From positions 1 through 64,000 of the forward strand of contig NZ_SADV01000008.1 of the NCBI RefSeq assembly GCF_006864135.1: a stretch of DNA of 64,000 bases, in the 5' to 3' direction. Origin of the DNA: Lysinibacillus sphaericus (GTDB taxonomy: Bacteria; Bacillota; Bacilli; Bacillales_A; Planococcaceae). Made by a program: the position numbers and the translations under genes. How positions within the stretch are numbered: position 1 is the first letter of the stretch; the number at the start of each line of letters is the position of its first letter. Below are positions 33,650 to 42,937 of the stretch, piece by piece. The notes under the pieces were generated by a model. The model was not told where the DNA came from. It worked only from the letters and a program-made list of their open reading frames with translations, and ran no database searches.

Positions 33650-34777
33650 TTACTCAGCTTTTTTTATATATTTATCTACTTTCAGTAAATGTTCATCATA
33701 CGTTTTCGAGAAGTGGTTGACACCCTTTTTATCCGCTAAGAAGTATAGATAGTCCGTTTTACTTGGATTAAGCACTGCTTCAATCGAAGTTTTTCCTGCA
33801 CCCGCAATCGGACCTGGTGGTAAGCCTTTATTTTTGTAAGTATTATAGGCATTATCTACTTCTAAATCTTTATAAAGGACACGGTCTTTATGGGAACCAA
33901 GTGCATATAAAACAGTTGGATCTGTTTGTAATGGCATCCCTTGATCGATACGGTTATAGAATACGCTCGCAATCGTTTCTCGATCTGTTTGGGCAGTAGC
34001 TTCTCTTTCCAATAATGAAGCAAATGTTAATAATTGATGTACTGACATTTTCTTTTCAGTTAGAGCATCGTTGTAATTTTTCACAACCTTGTCCATTGCT
34101 CCTACCATGTCGTCTACAATGGATTCTAATGATGGTTTTTCTTCAAAATAAGAATAAGTTGCAGGGAATAAATAACCCTCTAAATCATATCGAATTTTAT
34201 CAGCTAAAACCGCATCCGTCACAAGCTCAGGGTATTTATCCTTCATTTGTTGTACAAACGCATCGCTTGTTACTAAGTCCATAAATTCTTTTTGAGTGTA
34301 AGGCGTTTTCTTTTCCACTATATTACCAATTTGTTCAAGTGTTAAACCTTCAGGAATTGTCATTGTAAAGACTGGCGTACGATAAACCTTCCCGGTTTTT
34401 AAACTTTCGATTAGCTCATCCAATGTCATTGCTTGTGTTAAATCATAGTTTCCTGCTTGGAACTGGGATTCATTTTTAAATTTAGCATAATATTTAAAAA
34501 CACGAGCATCTTTAATAACCCCTTTTTTCTCTAATAGAGTTGAAATAGAGCTTAAAGTTGAGCCTATCGGTACTTCAACTGCTATTGTTTTAGTTGCATC
34601 TGGATCCACTGGTTTTAAAGCACTCTTCACATAACTATAACCAAGTAAACCGACAATCCCTGATATTAAAACAAAAGCAATTGCTACAATAGCAACGATT
34701 TTTCTCACAATTTTTACCTCGGATTTTCTTTCTTGCATTTTTGCAAGCATTTCTTGTTTTTTCGAACCGTTATTCAC
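33650..34777 (-). CDS. mltG: Endolytic transglycosylase MltG (YrrL)
   Basis: About 375 residues. It cuts nascent glycan strands at the membrane. A basic cytoplasmic head precedes one membrane helix (IVAIVAIAFVLISGIVGLLGY). Then come the LysM-like region (VEVPIGSTLSSISTLLEKKG) and the catalytic domain with LLTFASLLEREA (catalytic Glu), VFYNRIDQGMPLQTDPTV and the closing YLYFLADKKGVNHFSKTYDEH. The start is either GTG 34777 behind AGGGGGG (used here) or GTG 34795. Confidence 0.95.
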   Translation of the reverse strand: MNNGSKKQEMLAKMQERKSEVKIVRKIVAIVAIAFVLISGIVGLLGYSYVKSALKPVDPDATKTIAVEVPIGSTLSSISTLLEKKGVIKDARVFKYYAKFKNESQFQAGNYDLTQAMTLDELIESLKTGKVYRTPVFTMTIPEGLTLEQIGNIVEKKTPYTQKEFMDLVTSDAFVQQMKDKYPELVTDAVLADKIRYDLEGYLFPATYSYFEEKPSLESIVDDMVGAMDKVVKNYNDALTEKKMSVHQLLTFASLLEREATAQTDRETIASVFYNRIDQGMPLQTDPTVLYALGSHKDRVLYKDLEVDNAYNTYKNKGLPPGPIAGAGKTSIEAVLNPSKTDYLYFLADKKGVNHFSKTYDEHLLKVDKYIKKAE

Positions 34778-34998
34778 GGGTTTCCCCCCTATCACTCCAT
34801 TATCATACTAGAAATCAACTTTTACGACAAACAGAAATAGAAAATCAGTAAAAATAGATCACATAAAAAGAGATTCCGACAAAAGAATAAATGTAATAAA
34901 TCAAAGTTGATTTACAATCAACGAACTAAAATACTAGAGAAAGCTAGATGGATAGCTTGGCATATTAGGAACGGAAAGCCCTTCAGGAGAAAAGCAAA

Positions 34999-35026
34999 AA
35001 TCTGCTAACTATATCATTAGCAGATT
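34999..35026 (-). terminator. Terminator of the sulfur-island transcript
   Basis: Perfect stem AATCTGCTAA / TTAGCAGATT with an 8-nt loop, followed by TTTTGC on the minus strand. The rest of 34796-35084 holds nothing I can name. Confidence 0.65.
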
Positions 35027-35084
35027 CAATAATATTCTCTTCATCGCTACAGAAAATAATTGCTGAATGAGGTTAAAGTGATAC

Positions 35085-35871
35085 CTAAAATTGAAAAGCT
35101 TCTTGTTTGGCATCGACTAATAAACCATTTGCAAGCTGTGCAATAACCACATCATCAGCTGGAGGATTAAAACGACTACATTGAACGTCTCGAAAAAATC
35201 GCTGTAAATTTACTAGCTTTAGATAGGCTTCGTCCCCCAACAACTTGCATTGCTTTTGTTACGGTGTCAATCGCATTGTTACAAATAACATACTTTGCAA
35301 TACTTACATCTTCAGAAAGGTGATTCTTAATCGCAGGATTTTGTTCTACTTGCGCTGCAATACTATATAATGTTCGCCGTGCTCCCATTTTTTGTTGGAC
35401 ATGGCTTGCGTGAGCGATTGTATTTAGGCTATATGAATAGGTATTTTTAGCAAAATCTATTGCATAATCCTTTACCCCTCGCTCGCTATTTATAATATTT
35501 AAGAGAGAACCTTCTTTAACTGCATTATGGCACAATTCCGCAAATATCGGCTCAGGCCACGTCTTCGCCTCACGAACATTTAAAAAAGTTAATAAGTGCC
35601 ACCCTACAGACAAAGCGGTAGAAGCATATCCTTTTGCTAATTGTTCCTGTACTAGTAACATTTCATAAAGGGAAATTTCCTCACCGCCGTATTTTTTCGG
35701 CACCGTTAATTTAAAATAGCCCGCACCCTCTAAGATTTTAAAATGCTCAAACGGAAGCTCCCCACTCTCATCATATTTACCAGCTGTCTTGTCAATTTGT
35801 TGTGCCAATTTAAGCGCATATTGAACTAATTGCTGCTCACGTTCATTTCGAATATAAACATCACTCATCAA
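35085..35871 (-). pseudogene. Acyl-CoA-dehydrogenase-like sulfur monooxygenase, deleted and frameshifted
   Basis: The frame from 35871 gives the N-terminal domain of a DszC/SfnB-type flavoprotein (KKYGGEEISLYEMLLVQEQLA) up to NIINSERG, then jumps to the C-terminal helical domain (VKDYAIDF, YVICNNAIDTVTKAMQVVGG). About 130 residues of the central beta domain are missing. At about 35200-35210 the frame is lost (SKFTAIFSRRSM, stop), while another frame continues with the conserved ending RDVQCSRFNPPADDVVIAQL to a stop at 35085. Two independent lesions indicate a decayed gene. It partners the LLM monooxygenase upstream. Confidence 0.85.
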
Positions 35872-37211
35872 TGAGTCACCTTGCTTTTAGTAAATCTATT
35901 TTGTGGTTTTTTCAGCCCTAAATGTTCCCTAAGTGTGGAACCTGTATATTCTTTACGATAAATACCACGCTCTTGTAAAATTGGCACAACCTTGTTCACA
36001 AAATCCTCTAAATCACGTGGCAATAACGGAAACTGTAGCATAAAGCCATCTGCCGCTTCTTCTGTAATCCAACGTTCCATCTCATCGGCAATTTGCGTTG
36101 GTGTCCCTACAAAAGCATCGCGCTTCGCAGGACCAAAAAGGCGTGCATATAATTCACCGACTTTTAAATTTTCTTTTTTGATAATCTCTAAATGCTCGTA
36201 GAAATGACTTTGAATACTATTGACCTTAGGAAAATCCACTTCGATTGCAGGTGTATCTAACGAGTACTTTGTGAAATCAACATTTCCCATATAACCCGAA
36301 ACAAATTTCAAGCTCTCATATGGGTCAATCAACGCCTGTAATTCATTATACTTACGGATGGCCTCTTCCTCCGTATCACCCACAATTGGCGATATCCCCT
36401 GAAACACAAGTAACTCCTCATCAGTGCGCCCAAATGGAGCAAGCTGTGCCTTTAAGTGGCGATAATGCTCCTTGGACTTTTCAATATCGTTCCAATGAAC
36501 AAAAACGACCTCCGCTGTTCGTGCTGCTAATATTTGCCCTGGTTTTGAAGCACCAGCCTGCACTATAACAGGCTGACCCTGAACGGAACGTGCTATATTC
36601 AAAGGACCTTTCACTGATAAATATTTGCCTTTAAAAAATGTCTCATGTACTTTATTGCGATCATAAAAAATATTATTATCACGGTCGTAGACAAAAGCAT
36701 CATCCTCCCATGAATCCCATAATGACTGCACTACATCGATAAATTCCTCCGCACGTTCGTAGCGATGATCATGCTCCCAATGCTTGTCACGGCTGAAGTT
36801 TAAAGCCGTCTCTCCTGTGGCATCTGCTGTTGTTACTAGATTCCAACCGACTCTACCATTACTAATATGATCAACGGACATTAGTTGCCTTGCTAACACA
36901 TATGGCTCACTATATGTGGTTGATGCAGTTGCCCCAAGCCCAATTTTGGTTGTCGCAGCTGTCAAAGCTGTAATCTGTATAAGAGGATCAAAGCGATTTA
37001 AAATATGTGGATGTGATTCATGATTGATCGCTAAACTATCCGCAACAAAGGCAATATCAAACTTGCCCTTTTCAGCAATTTGCGCCGCCTTTTGCAATGC
37101 ATTAATATCGATGCTTGCATTAACTTTTGCAGACGGATGTTTCCAAGCTGCCACATGCATTCCTGCCCCAATTAAATATAACGCAAGCTTTAACTCCTTT
37201 TTCTTAGTCAT
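35868..37211 (-). CDS. LLM-class FMN-dependent monooxygenase (NtaA/SnaA/DszA type)
   Basis: 447 residues. An NtaA/SoxA/DszA-family flavin monooxygenase using reduced FMN: KFDIAFVADSLAINHESHPH, TTKIGLGATASTTYSEPY, NGRVGWNLVTTADATGETALNF and QPVIVQAGASKPGQ are typical blocks. Relatives release sulfite or open N- and S-containing small molecules. The gene overlaps the decayed monooxygenase by 4 bp and lies downstream of metQ, so it probably liberates sulfur from an organosulfur compound; the exact substrate cannot be inferred. Confidence 0.92.
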   Translation of the reverse strand: MTKKKELKLALYLIGAGMHVAAWKHPSAKVNASIDINALQKAAQIAEKGKFDIAFVADSLAINHESHPHILNRFDPLIQITALTAATTKIGLGATASTTYSEPYVLARQLMSVDHISNGRVGWNLVTTADATGETALNFSRDKHWEHDHRYERAEEFIDVVQSLWDSWEDDAFVYDRDNNIFYDRNKVHETFFKGKYLSVKGPLNIARSVQGQPVIVQAGASKPGQILAARTAEVVFVHWNDIEKSKEHYRHLKAQLAPFGRTDEELLVFQGISPIVGDTEEEAIRKYNELQALIDPYESLKFVSGYMGNVDFTKYSLDTPAIEVDFPKVNSIQSHFYEHLEIIKKENLKVGELYARLFGPAKRDAFVGTPTQIADEMERWITEEAADGFMLQFPLLPRDLEDFVNKVVPILQERGIYRKEYTGSTLREHLGLKKPQNRFTKSKVTH

Positions 37212-37299
37212 TTTCTCTCATCTCCCTAAATTTCTCTGTCGCTTTGCCTTCACATAGATTAACAGTACGTTAGGAGGCATTGAGCCAATTTATTGTTGA

Positions 37300-38136
37300 T
37301 CAATGCAGATAAGACTCTCTCCATGTAGCTAATTCATCTAATGGTATTTTTACAGGAATATAATTTCCATTAGAAATATCTTTAATGAAATTCGCTGTTT
37401 CTTCACGCTGATAGATGTCAACAATTTTTTTCAATGTCTTGTTGTCCTTATCTCCAGGCCTTGCCACGATGACATTAAGAAATGGCTTCGCTGCTTCATT
37501 CTCATGAATAATGGCATCTTTCAATAGTAAGCCTGCTTCAACAGCAATCCCATTATTAATGACCGCAAAATCGACATCCTCCATAACCCTCGGTGTAGTC
37601 GCACCATCTACCGGTAAAATGTTTAATTTTTTCAGATTATCCTTAATCCGATCCTCTCCACCATTGCCATCAAAACTATCAGTAACCGTCAACAACCCGT
37701 ATTCTTGTAACAACAATAAAGCTCTACCCCAGTTAGAAGGATCTTTTGGTACAGCAATTTTCGCTCCATCTCTCATCTCATCCAAGGTTTTATATTTTTT
37801 TGAGTATAAGCCTATCGGAGCCATAATTGTTGTGCCAATTGCCTGCAAATCTGTTTTGTTATTCGTATTAAATAAATTTAAGTAAGCGACATGCTGAAAC
37901 GCATTGATATCAACCTCTCCCTCCGCCAATGCTTGGTTCGGGTCATATTGTGCTGAGAATGTCACTAAGTCGAGGCTAATACCTTCCTTAGCAGCCTGTT
38001 CTTTTATATACTCCCATGTTTCCAATTCCGAGCTACGGATGCCAACCTTCACAGTCTCTTTTTCATTTGCTTTTGCACAAGCAACTAGTAGGAACAGTAA
38101 TGCCATAAATCCTAATATATAATTTAGTTTCCTCAT
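37300..38136 (-). CDS. metQ: Methionine ABC transporter substrate-binding lipoprotein
   Basis: 278 residues. A lipoprotein signal with lipobox LLVAC, then an NlpA/MetQ-type domain: VKVGIRSSELETWEYIKEQA, EVDINAFQHVAYLNLF, VAVP-like segment AKIAVPKDPSNWGRALLLLQ and NNGIAVEAGLLLKDAI. It forms an importer with MetI and MetN upstream. Confidence 0.93.
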   Translation of the reverse strand: MRKLNYILGFMALLFLLVACAKANEKETVKVGIRSSELETWEYIKEQAAKEGISLDLVTFSAQYDPNQALAEGEVDINAFQHVAYLNLFNTNNKTDLQAIGTTIMAPIGLYSKKYKTLDEMRDGAKIAVPKDPSNWGRALLLLQEYGLLTVTDSFDGNGGEDRIKDNLKKLNILPVDGATTPRVMEDVDFAVINNGIAVEAGLLLKDAIIHENEAAKPFLNVIVARPGDKDNKTLKKIVDIYQREETANFIKDISNGNYIPVKIPLDELATWRESYLH

Positions 38137-38150
38137 CTTAAAATTCTCCT

Positions 38151-38804
38151 TTATGACACTCTGCGTAATTTTTTCTCAAGACTATTTCCTATACTTTGAA
38201 TGATTTGTACTAGTACTACTAAAATCACCACTGTTACTAAAATCGTTACATTGTCAAAGCGTTGATAGCCGTAAGTAATGGCCACATCACCAAGGCCACC
38301 GCCCCCAACTGCCCCTGCCATTGCAGTCGCTCCAACAAGCCCAATTGTTGCAGTCGTAACACTTAATATTAAAGAGGGGAAGGCTTCCGGTAGCAAAAAC
38401 TTTTGAATAATTTGAAGCGGAGAGGCACCCATTGCCTTCGCTGCTTCAAGAATGCCTTCATCTACTTCCAATAATGAATTTTCTATTAATCTTGATATAT
38501 ATGGGCCAATATGCAAGACAAGCGGTACAATAGCAGCTGTTGTTCCTATTGCTGTGCCAACGAGCAAGCGTGTAAATGGAATGATAGCAACTAGCAAAAT
38601 AATGAACGGAATAGAGCGCAGGGTGTTGACGATTGGATTGATGATTGAGAAGATTATTTTATTTTCAAGAATATGCCCTTTTCTCGTCACAACTAAAGTT
38701 ATCCCTAAAATAAAGCCCAAAATAGCTCCAAAAAATAACGAAATACTAACCATGTACAGCGTATCTAGCACTGCGTCGATAATGATTTGCGAGCTCACCT
38801 TCAT
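38151..38804 (-). CDS. metI: Methionine ABC transporter permease
   Basis: 217 residues. Five to six membrane helices and the MetI EAA-type loop (LLEVDEGILEAAKAMGASPLQIIQKFLLPEAFPS is spread over the cytoplasmic loop; the key part is EAAKAMGAS). GLVGATAMAGAVGGGGLGDV is the conserved late segment. It overlaps metN by about 59 bp if started at 38804; a later ATG at 38756 would shorten the overlap to about 11 bp but cut into the first helix. Confidence 0.93.
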   Translation of the reverse strand: MKVSSQIIIDAVLDTLYMVSISLFFGAILGFILGITLVVTRKGHILENKIIFSIINPIVNTLRSIPFIILLVAIIPFTRLLVGTAIGTTAAIVPLVLHIGPYISRLIENSLLEVDEGILEAAKAMGASPLQIIQKFLLPEAFPSLILSVTTATIGLVGATAMAGAVGGGGLGDVAITYGYQRFDNVTILVTVVILVVLVQIIQSIGNSLEKKLRRVS

Positions 38805-39825
38805 GTGCAACAACCTCCTCTATTTGAATATCTTTCGTTGAAATAAATTGATGTGCCTTTTCTATTTCTTTGTGTGAGCCAACTAGCTCAACGATTAAAT
38901 TACCAAAGGGAATCCCTTGTAGCTCTGTAATATTGCCAAACAGTACATTGACATCGACATCAAATTTTTTCGCTACTTGTGAGATAACTGGTTGCCTAAC
39001 GTCTACACCTATAAATTTCAGGTTATAAATCTTTTTTGATTGATTTATCGTTTTTAATTGCTCGTAGACAGATTGTGGAATGTCATCTCGGACTACCGAT
39101 TGTACAAAGTTTTTAGTCGTCTCCTCTTGCGGTGCAGAAAAAATTTCAAGTACATTGCCTGTTTCAATAACTCTTCCGTTTTCCATAACAGCTACACGAT
39201 TGCAAATATCCCTTATGACTTCCATCTCATGCGTAATCATTAAAATGGTAATACCATACTCAATATTTACTCGCTTTAGTAGCTCTAATATAGATTTAGT
39301 CGTTTGCGGGTCAAGAGCCGAGGTCGCCTCATCACACAATAGTATTGCTGGCTTTGTGACAAGTGCACGAGCAATGCCCACTCTCTGCTTTTGTCCACCT
39401 GACAGCTCATCGATATAGCGTTCGGCTTTGTCCTGTAAACCGACAAACGACAAAACCTCCCTTACTTGACCTTCAATGTTTGATTTTTTTACGCCACTTA
39501 ATACTAAAGGCATCGCAACATTTTCAAAGACAGTTTTTGAACGAAGAAGATTGAAATGTTGGAAAATCATACCGATATTTTTCTTTTCCTCGCGTAGCTG
39601 CTTTTTGCTTAATGTTGTCAGCTCTTTGCCATTCACAAGAACGCGACCAAATGTTGGTTCCTCCAATAAATTTACTGTCCGTATTAATGTACTTTTGCCA
39701 GCACCGCTAAAGCCTATAACACCAAAAACATCACCCTTTTGAATCGTTAAATTAATGTTATTTAATGCCGTTACAACGGTTGTTCCTACCTGAAATTCCT
39801 TTGTCATTTCGATAAATTCAATCAT
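38746..39825 (-). CDS. metN: Methionine ABC transporter ATP-binding protein
   Basis: 359 residues. Walker A is GFSGAGKST, the signature LSGGQKQR, and Walker B AILLCDEATSALDP. The C-terminal NIL domain (about residues 270-340) senses substrate in this family. The last 15 or so residues run into metI and look less conserved. The start is the ATG at 39825 with AGGAGG ten bases upstream. First gene of metN-metI-metQ. Confidence 0.95.
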   Translation of the reverse strand: MIEFIEMTKEFQVGTTVVTALNNINLTIQKGDVFGVIGFSGAGKSTLIRTVNLLEEPTFGRVLVNGKELTTLSKKQLREEKKNIGMIFQHFNLLRSKTVFENVAMPLVLSGVKKSNIEGQVREVLSFVGLQDKAERYIDELSGGQKQRVGIARALVTKPAILLCDEATSALDPQTTKSILELLKRVNIEYGITILMITHEMEVIRDICNRVAVMENGRVIETGNVLEIFSAPQEETTKNFVQSVVRDDIPQSVYEQLKTINQSKKIYNLKFIGVDVRQPVISQVAKKFDVDVNVLFGNITELQGIPFGNLIVELVGSHKEIEKAHQFISTKDIQIEEVVAHEGELANHYRRSARYAVHG

Positions 39826-39876
39826 TCCACGTCTACCTCCTAAGCATTTCATTTAGACTACTCTCGACTTTAAGAT

Positions 39877-40063
39877 CAAATATGCCTCGACATAATTCCG
39901 TGACATCCGCCGGAGCTTTAGGCCAACAAATGTTTTTGTAGATAAATTGCCACAGGACGTGGCGTTCTTAGACCGAGTTCCTCTATTTCAGGGATGTAGC
40001 TGACGCTTCGCTTTTTCTACAGAAAAAATGGTAACTGCCGTTTTCAATTGCTGAAAAAAGTTA
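39877..40063. repeat. Intergenic repeat family A, copy 3
   Basis: Contains AAATATGCCTCGACATAATT, CCGTGACATCCGCCGGAGC, GCCACAGGACGTGGCGTTCT and CCTCTATTTCAGGGATGT, and ends GCTGAAAAAAGTTA, where TTA is the stop codon of the second MetQ-like gene. It occupies the whole metN side of the metN/metQ2 gap. Confidence 0.8.
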
Positions 40064-40865
40064 AAATGCTGGAACGACAGCCCCCTTATACTGATTGTCA
40101 AAAAAGGTACGTGCCTTTTCGCTTGTTAGCCATTTAACGACTTTTTGAATCGCTGGATCATTTTGTTTTTCTTTTGTCGTCGCAATAATATTGACATATG
40201 GCGATTCCGGACCTTCTATAATAAGAGCATCCTTCATAGGATTATAGCCCCCTTCTAAGGCGTAGTTCGTATTAATTGCCGATGCGTCTACATCATCTAA
40301 TGAACGGGTCAATAACTGAGAATCAACACCGATAAATTGAATATTTTTTTCATTTTTTGTAATATCCTCAACTGTATAATCGTTTTCCTTTGTTTTATCT
40401 AATTCAATTAGTCCATTATTTTTAAATAGTAGTAAAGCTCGAGAGAAATTGACGACATCATTTGGGAGGGAAACCTTTGCGTTTTGCGGTAATTCATTAA
40501 TATTTTTAATTTTTTTGGCGTACACACCAAAGGGTTCAATATGAATTCCTTTTACACTCACTAAATCTAAATGGCTTTCTTTATTCGTTTGTTCTAAAAA
40601 TGGAATGTGTTGAAAAAAGTTAAAATGTAGTTCACCATCTGCCGTTTGCTGATTTGTTTGAACAGCATCTTTTAAAATGGTAATGTCTAATTTCACACCA
40701 TCTTTCTCAAGATCCTTTGCTAAATACTCTAGTACTTCCGCATGTGGCACATTGGCTGCCCCCACCTTTAACGTTACTGTTTCATCTTTGCTCGCTTCTC
40801 CTTTGTTTGTGCAACCTACCAGCAAACCTATTATGAATACACCAACTAGTAGTCCCCATTGTCCT
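40061..40865 (-). pseudogene. Second MetQ-like lipoprotein gene, frameshifted in the signal peptide
   Basis: The mature MetQ-family domain is intact (TLKVGAANVPHAEVLEYLAK, FNFFQHIPFLEQT, VSLPNDVVNFSRALLLF, INTNYALEGGYNP). The lipobox LLVGC is in frame, and reading further upstream gives GQWGLLVGVFIIGLLVGC, a good lipoprotein signal, but then a TGA at 40865-40867. The only ATG with a ribosome binding site (40868) is in another frame. A loss of two A's after that ATG would explain it. Translation from the TTG at 40825 would leave a five-residue signal, unlikely to export. Confidence 0.7.
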
Positions 40866-41107
40866 CATTCGATTTCCCCCTTTTCGAATTAATTATTTTA
40901 ATTTAAAACAAATCTTATCTGTTTACTCGTAATTGGTCAATGCTTAATATTTAAAAATTCAGATAATATAAAAAGCAGAAAATTCCGTTTTATCTACAAA
41001 AACAACTGAATTAGCTCGAAATTACGTAAATTCAGTTTTTGGATAGAATATTTTTACATACGAGATAGAAATTCTTTATTAATACTCTACAAGCTATGTC
41101 ATAAAAA

Positions 41108-41139
41108 AACTCCGAGCAGTATTTTACCACTCGGAGAGT
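41108..41139 (-). terminator. Hairpin after the double-DUF1292 gene
   Basis: AACTCCGAG / CTCGGAGAGTT imperfect stem followed by TTTTTTATGAC on the minus strand, at the gene's 3' end. The upstream gap (40869-41107) shows no gene. Confidence 0.65.
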
Positions 41140-41144
41140 TCTAA

Positions 41145-41672
41145 TTATAATTCATTTAATACATCTTCAACAAATGCCCATTCTTCATCTGTTTCAATCG
41201 GTAATAATTCATCAATCGTTCCGTCATTTCCAGATACATATTGTGAAGCAAAAATATCTCTTTCCTCTATTGGCTCGTCCGTTGCCAGAACATAAAGTAC
41301 ATAGGATTTACCAAATTGTTCTGATGAAAATGTATGAATAACCTCACAGACCTGATCTGCCCCATCCTCATCTGTTATTGTAAATAGTTGCGGCTCTTCT
41401 TCGAATTCGTCTAGAAGTGTCAGGACTACCTCATTAATCATTTCCCATTCTGCATCTGTTTCTACAGGCTGTAAATTTGTCATTTCTCCATTGTTATCAT
41501 CATAATCAAATGTCATAGCAGAAATGTCTCCAGGAATTTCATTACCATTTTCGTCGATTAATGAAAACAATACATATGATTTTTCATCTGCATCGAAGGT
41601 GAAGACAACACGACACTTTTGCTCCTTACCATTTTCCCCTACTATAAGAAATTCTTGCGTTTCCTCGTTCAT
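41145..41672 (-). CDS. Tandem DUF1292 protein
   Basis: 175 residues made of two successive DUF1292 units: residues 6-90 (FLIVGENGKEQKCRVVFTF ... YVLFSLID ... ETDAEWEMINEVV) and 95-175 (FTITDEDGADQVCEVIHTF ... YVLYVLAT ... ETDEEWAFVEDVL). Strongly acidic. The second unit is closer to the neighbouring YrzB-like gene, so this looks like a duplication and fusion product of it. Function unknown; the family accompanies ruvX and yrzL. Confidence 0.88.
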   Translation of the reverse strand: MNEETQEFLIVGENGKEQKCRVVFTFDADEKSYVLFSLIDENGNEIPGDISAMTFDYDDNNGEMTNLQPVETDAEWEMINEVVLTLLDEFEEEPQLFTITDEDGADQVCEVIHTFSSEQFGKSYVLYVLATDEPIEERDIFASQYVSGNDGTIDELLPIETDEEWAFVEDVLNEL

Positions 41673-41787
41673 TCAATGTCCTCCTTTTAACTATGGTTCA
41701 AATTTTTAAGCGAGTCCTTAAAAAGATATAATTCTCACCAACTCGTCTTACAACCTCATAGCTTCATTCTTCCTAAAGTAAAAAAGG

Positions 41788-41818
41788 AACAAGGAGTGCT
41801 TGGTGCCATCCTTGTTCC
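41788..41818 (-). terminator. yrzB terminator
   Basis: Perfect stem GGAACAAGGA / TCCTTGTTCC with a minus-strand TTTTTTA tail, after the single-DUF1292 gene. Confidence 0.9.
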
Positions 41819-41838
41819 ACACTTATAAAGAACGATGA

Positions 41839-42147
41839 TTATTCTTCGTCTTCATCCTCTAAAGCGTTTAATACGTCTTCTACCATATCCCACTCTGCTT
41901 CAGTTTCGATTGGTGTTAATTCACCATCTTCACCATTTTCAGATGGAACGAATGAAGATACGAAGATTTCTACAGAGCCATCCTCATCTTCTTCTGCGCC
42001 TACCATAGAGTAAAATACGTATGATTTGCCAAATTCAGCTGATTCATGTACGTGAATTACTTCACAAAGCTGTTCGTTTCCGTTCTCGTCAATCACTGTA
42101 ATGTGTTGTACGTGTAATTCTTCTTCATGGTTATGCTCGTGTGCCAT
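41839..42147 (-). CDS. yrzB: DUF1292 family protein (YrzB)
   Basis: 102 residues. [20 protein letters not shown] and SYVFYSMVG are the DUF1292 core, and [13 protein letters not shown] the typical end; a His-rich head ([14 protein letters not shown]) precedes it. It is the last gene of the conserved yrzL-ruvX-yrzB trio. Function unknown. Confidence 0.93.
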   Translation of the reverse strand: MAHEHNHEEELHVQHITVIDENGNEQLCEVIHVHESAEFGKSYVFYSMVGAEEDEDGSVEIFVSSFVPSENGEDGELTPIETEAEWDMVEDVLNALEDEDEE

Positions 42148-42165
42148 GTGGTGTCACCTCATCAA

Positions 42166-42582
42166 TTAATTTTTGCTATCTAAGTAGCCTTGTAAAATCA
42201 TCACAGCAGCCATTTTATCAATGACTTGCTTACGCTTTTTACGACTCACGTCTGCTTCGATTAGCATACGCTCAGCAGCCATCGTTGTTAAACGCTCATC
42301 CCAAAGCTTGACCGGTAGTGAAAATGTTTCTTCTAAAAGCTTTTTATAGTTTTCAGAAGCCTCACCACGCGGTCCCACCGTATTATTCATGTTTTTCGGG
42401 TATCCTACAACAAATTCTGTTATAGCATACTCCTTTACTAACTCGGCTATACGGTCAATGCCGAACTCGCCGTTAGCTTCATCAATTTTTACGGTTTCAA
42501 TACCTTGGGCTGTCCACCCTAAAGCATCACTAACAGCAACGCCAACGGTTTTTGACCCAACGTCTAATCCCATAATTCTCAT
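42166..42582 (-). CDS. ruvX: RuvX/YqgF family Holliday junction resolvase-like nuclease (YrrK)
   Basis: 138 residues. RNase H-like fold: [19 protein letters not shown] (first acidic residue), [31 protein letters not shown] and [15 protein letters not shown] (final Asp region). Assigned in other bacteria to pre-16S rRNA processing or recombination. Close spacing to yrzL (3 bp) shows one operon. Confidence 0.95.
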   Translation of the reverse strand: MRIMGLDVGSKTVGVAVSDALGWTAQGIETVKIDEANGEFGIDRIAELVKEYAITEFVVGYPKNMNNTVGPRGEASENYKKLLEETFSLPVKLWDERLTTMAAERMLIEADVSRKKRKQVIDKMAAVMILQGYLDSKN

Positions 42583-42584
42583 TT

Positions 42585-42851
42585 CTAGTCCTCGTTGTTC
42601 TTTTTAATATAAAACTTAACAAGCTCTTCTAGAATTTCGTCACGCTCAAGCTTGCGAATTAAATTACGAGCATCCTGATGGCGAGGAATATACGCCGGAT
42701 CACCAGAAAGTAAATAACCGACAATCTGATTGATAGGGTTATATCCCTTTTCCTCTAATGAAGAATGTACTTTCAACATTACCTGCTTGACTTCCTGTTC
42801 CATTGATTCTTCTGGAAAATTAAATTTCATAGTTTGATCAAATGAACTCAT
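42585..42851 (-). CDS. yrzL: IreB/YrzL family regulatory phosphoprotein (UPF0297)
   Basis: 88 residues. [10 protein letters not shown] at the N terminus contains the Thr that is phosphorylated in the enterococcal homologue Ire[21 protein letters not shown] and [17 protein letters not shown] are nearly invariant in the family. The start is the ATG at 42851 with GAGGTG, rather than 42860. First gene of the trio downstream of alaS. Confidence 0.95.
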   Translation of the reverse strand: MSSFDQTMKFNFPEESMEQEVKQVMLKVHSSLEEKGYNPINQIVGYLLSGDPAYIPRHQDARNLIRKLERDEILEELVKFYIKKNNED

Positions 42852-42937
42852 GACCAGCACCTCGCTTTCAGAAATAAGGAGATGTGCAAAAGCTCATCTC
42901 CAATTTCTCTTTATTATAACATGTTTTGGCGTATTAT

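Noticed and set aside
39853..41144. SAM riboswitch (S-box) upstream of metN or metQ2
   Set aside because: I looked on the minus strand for the S-box core blocks and did not find them; these regions are repeat and unstructured AT-rich sequence.
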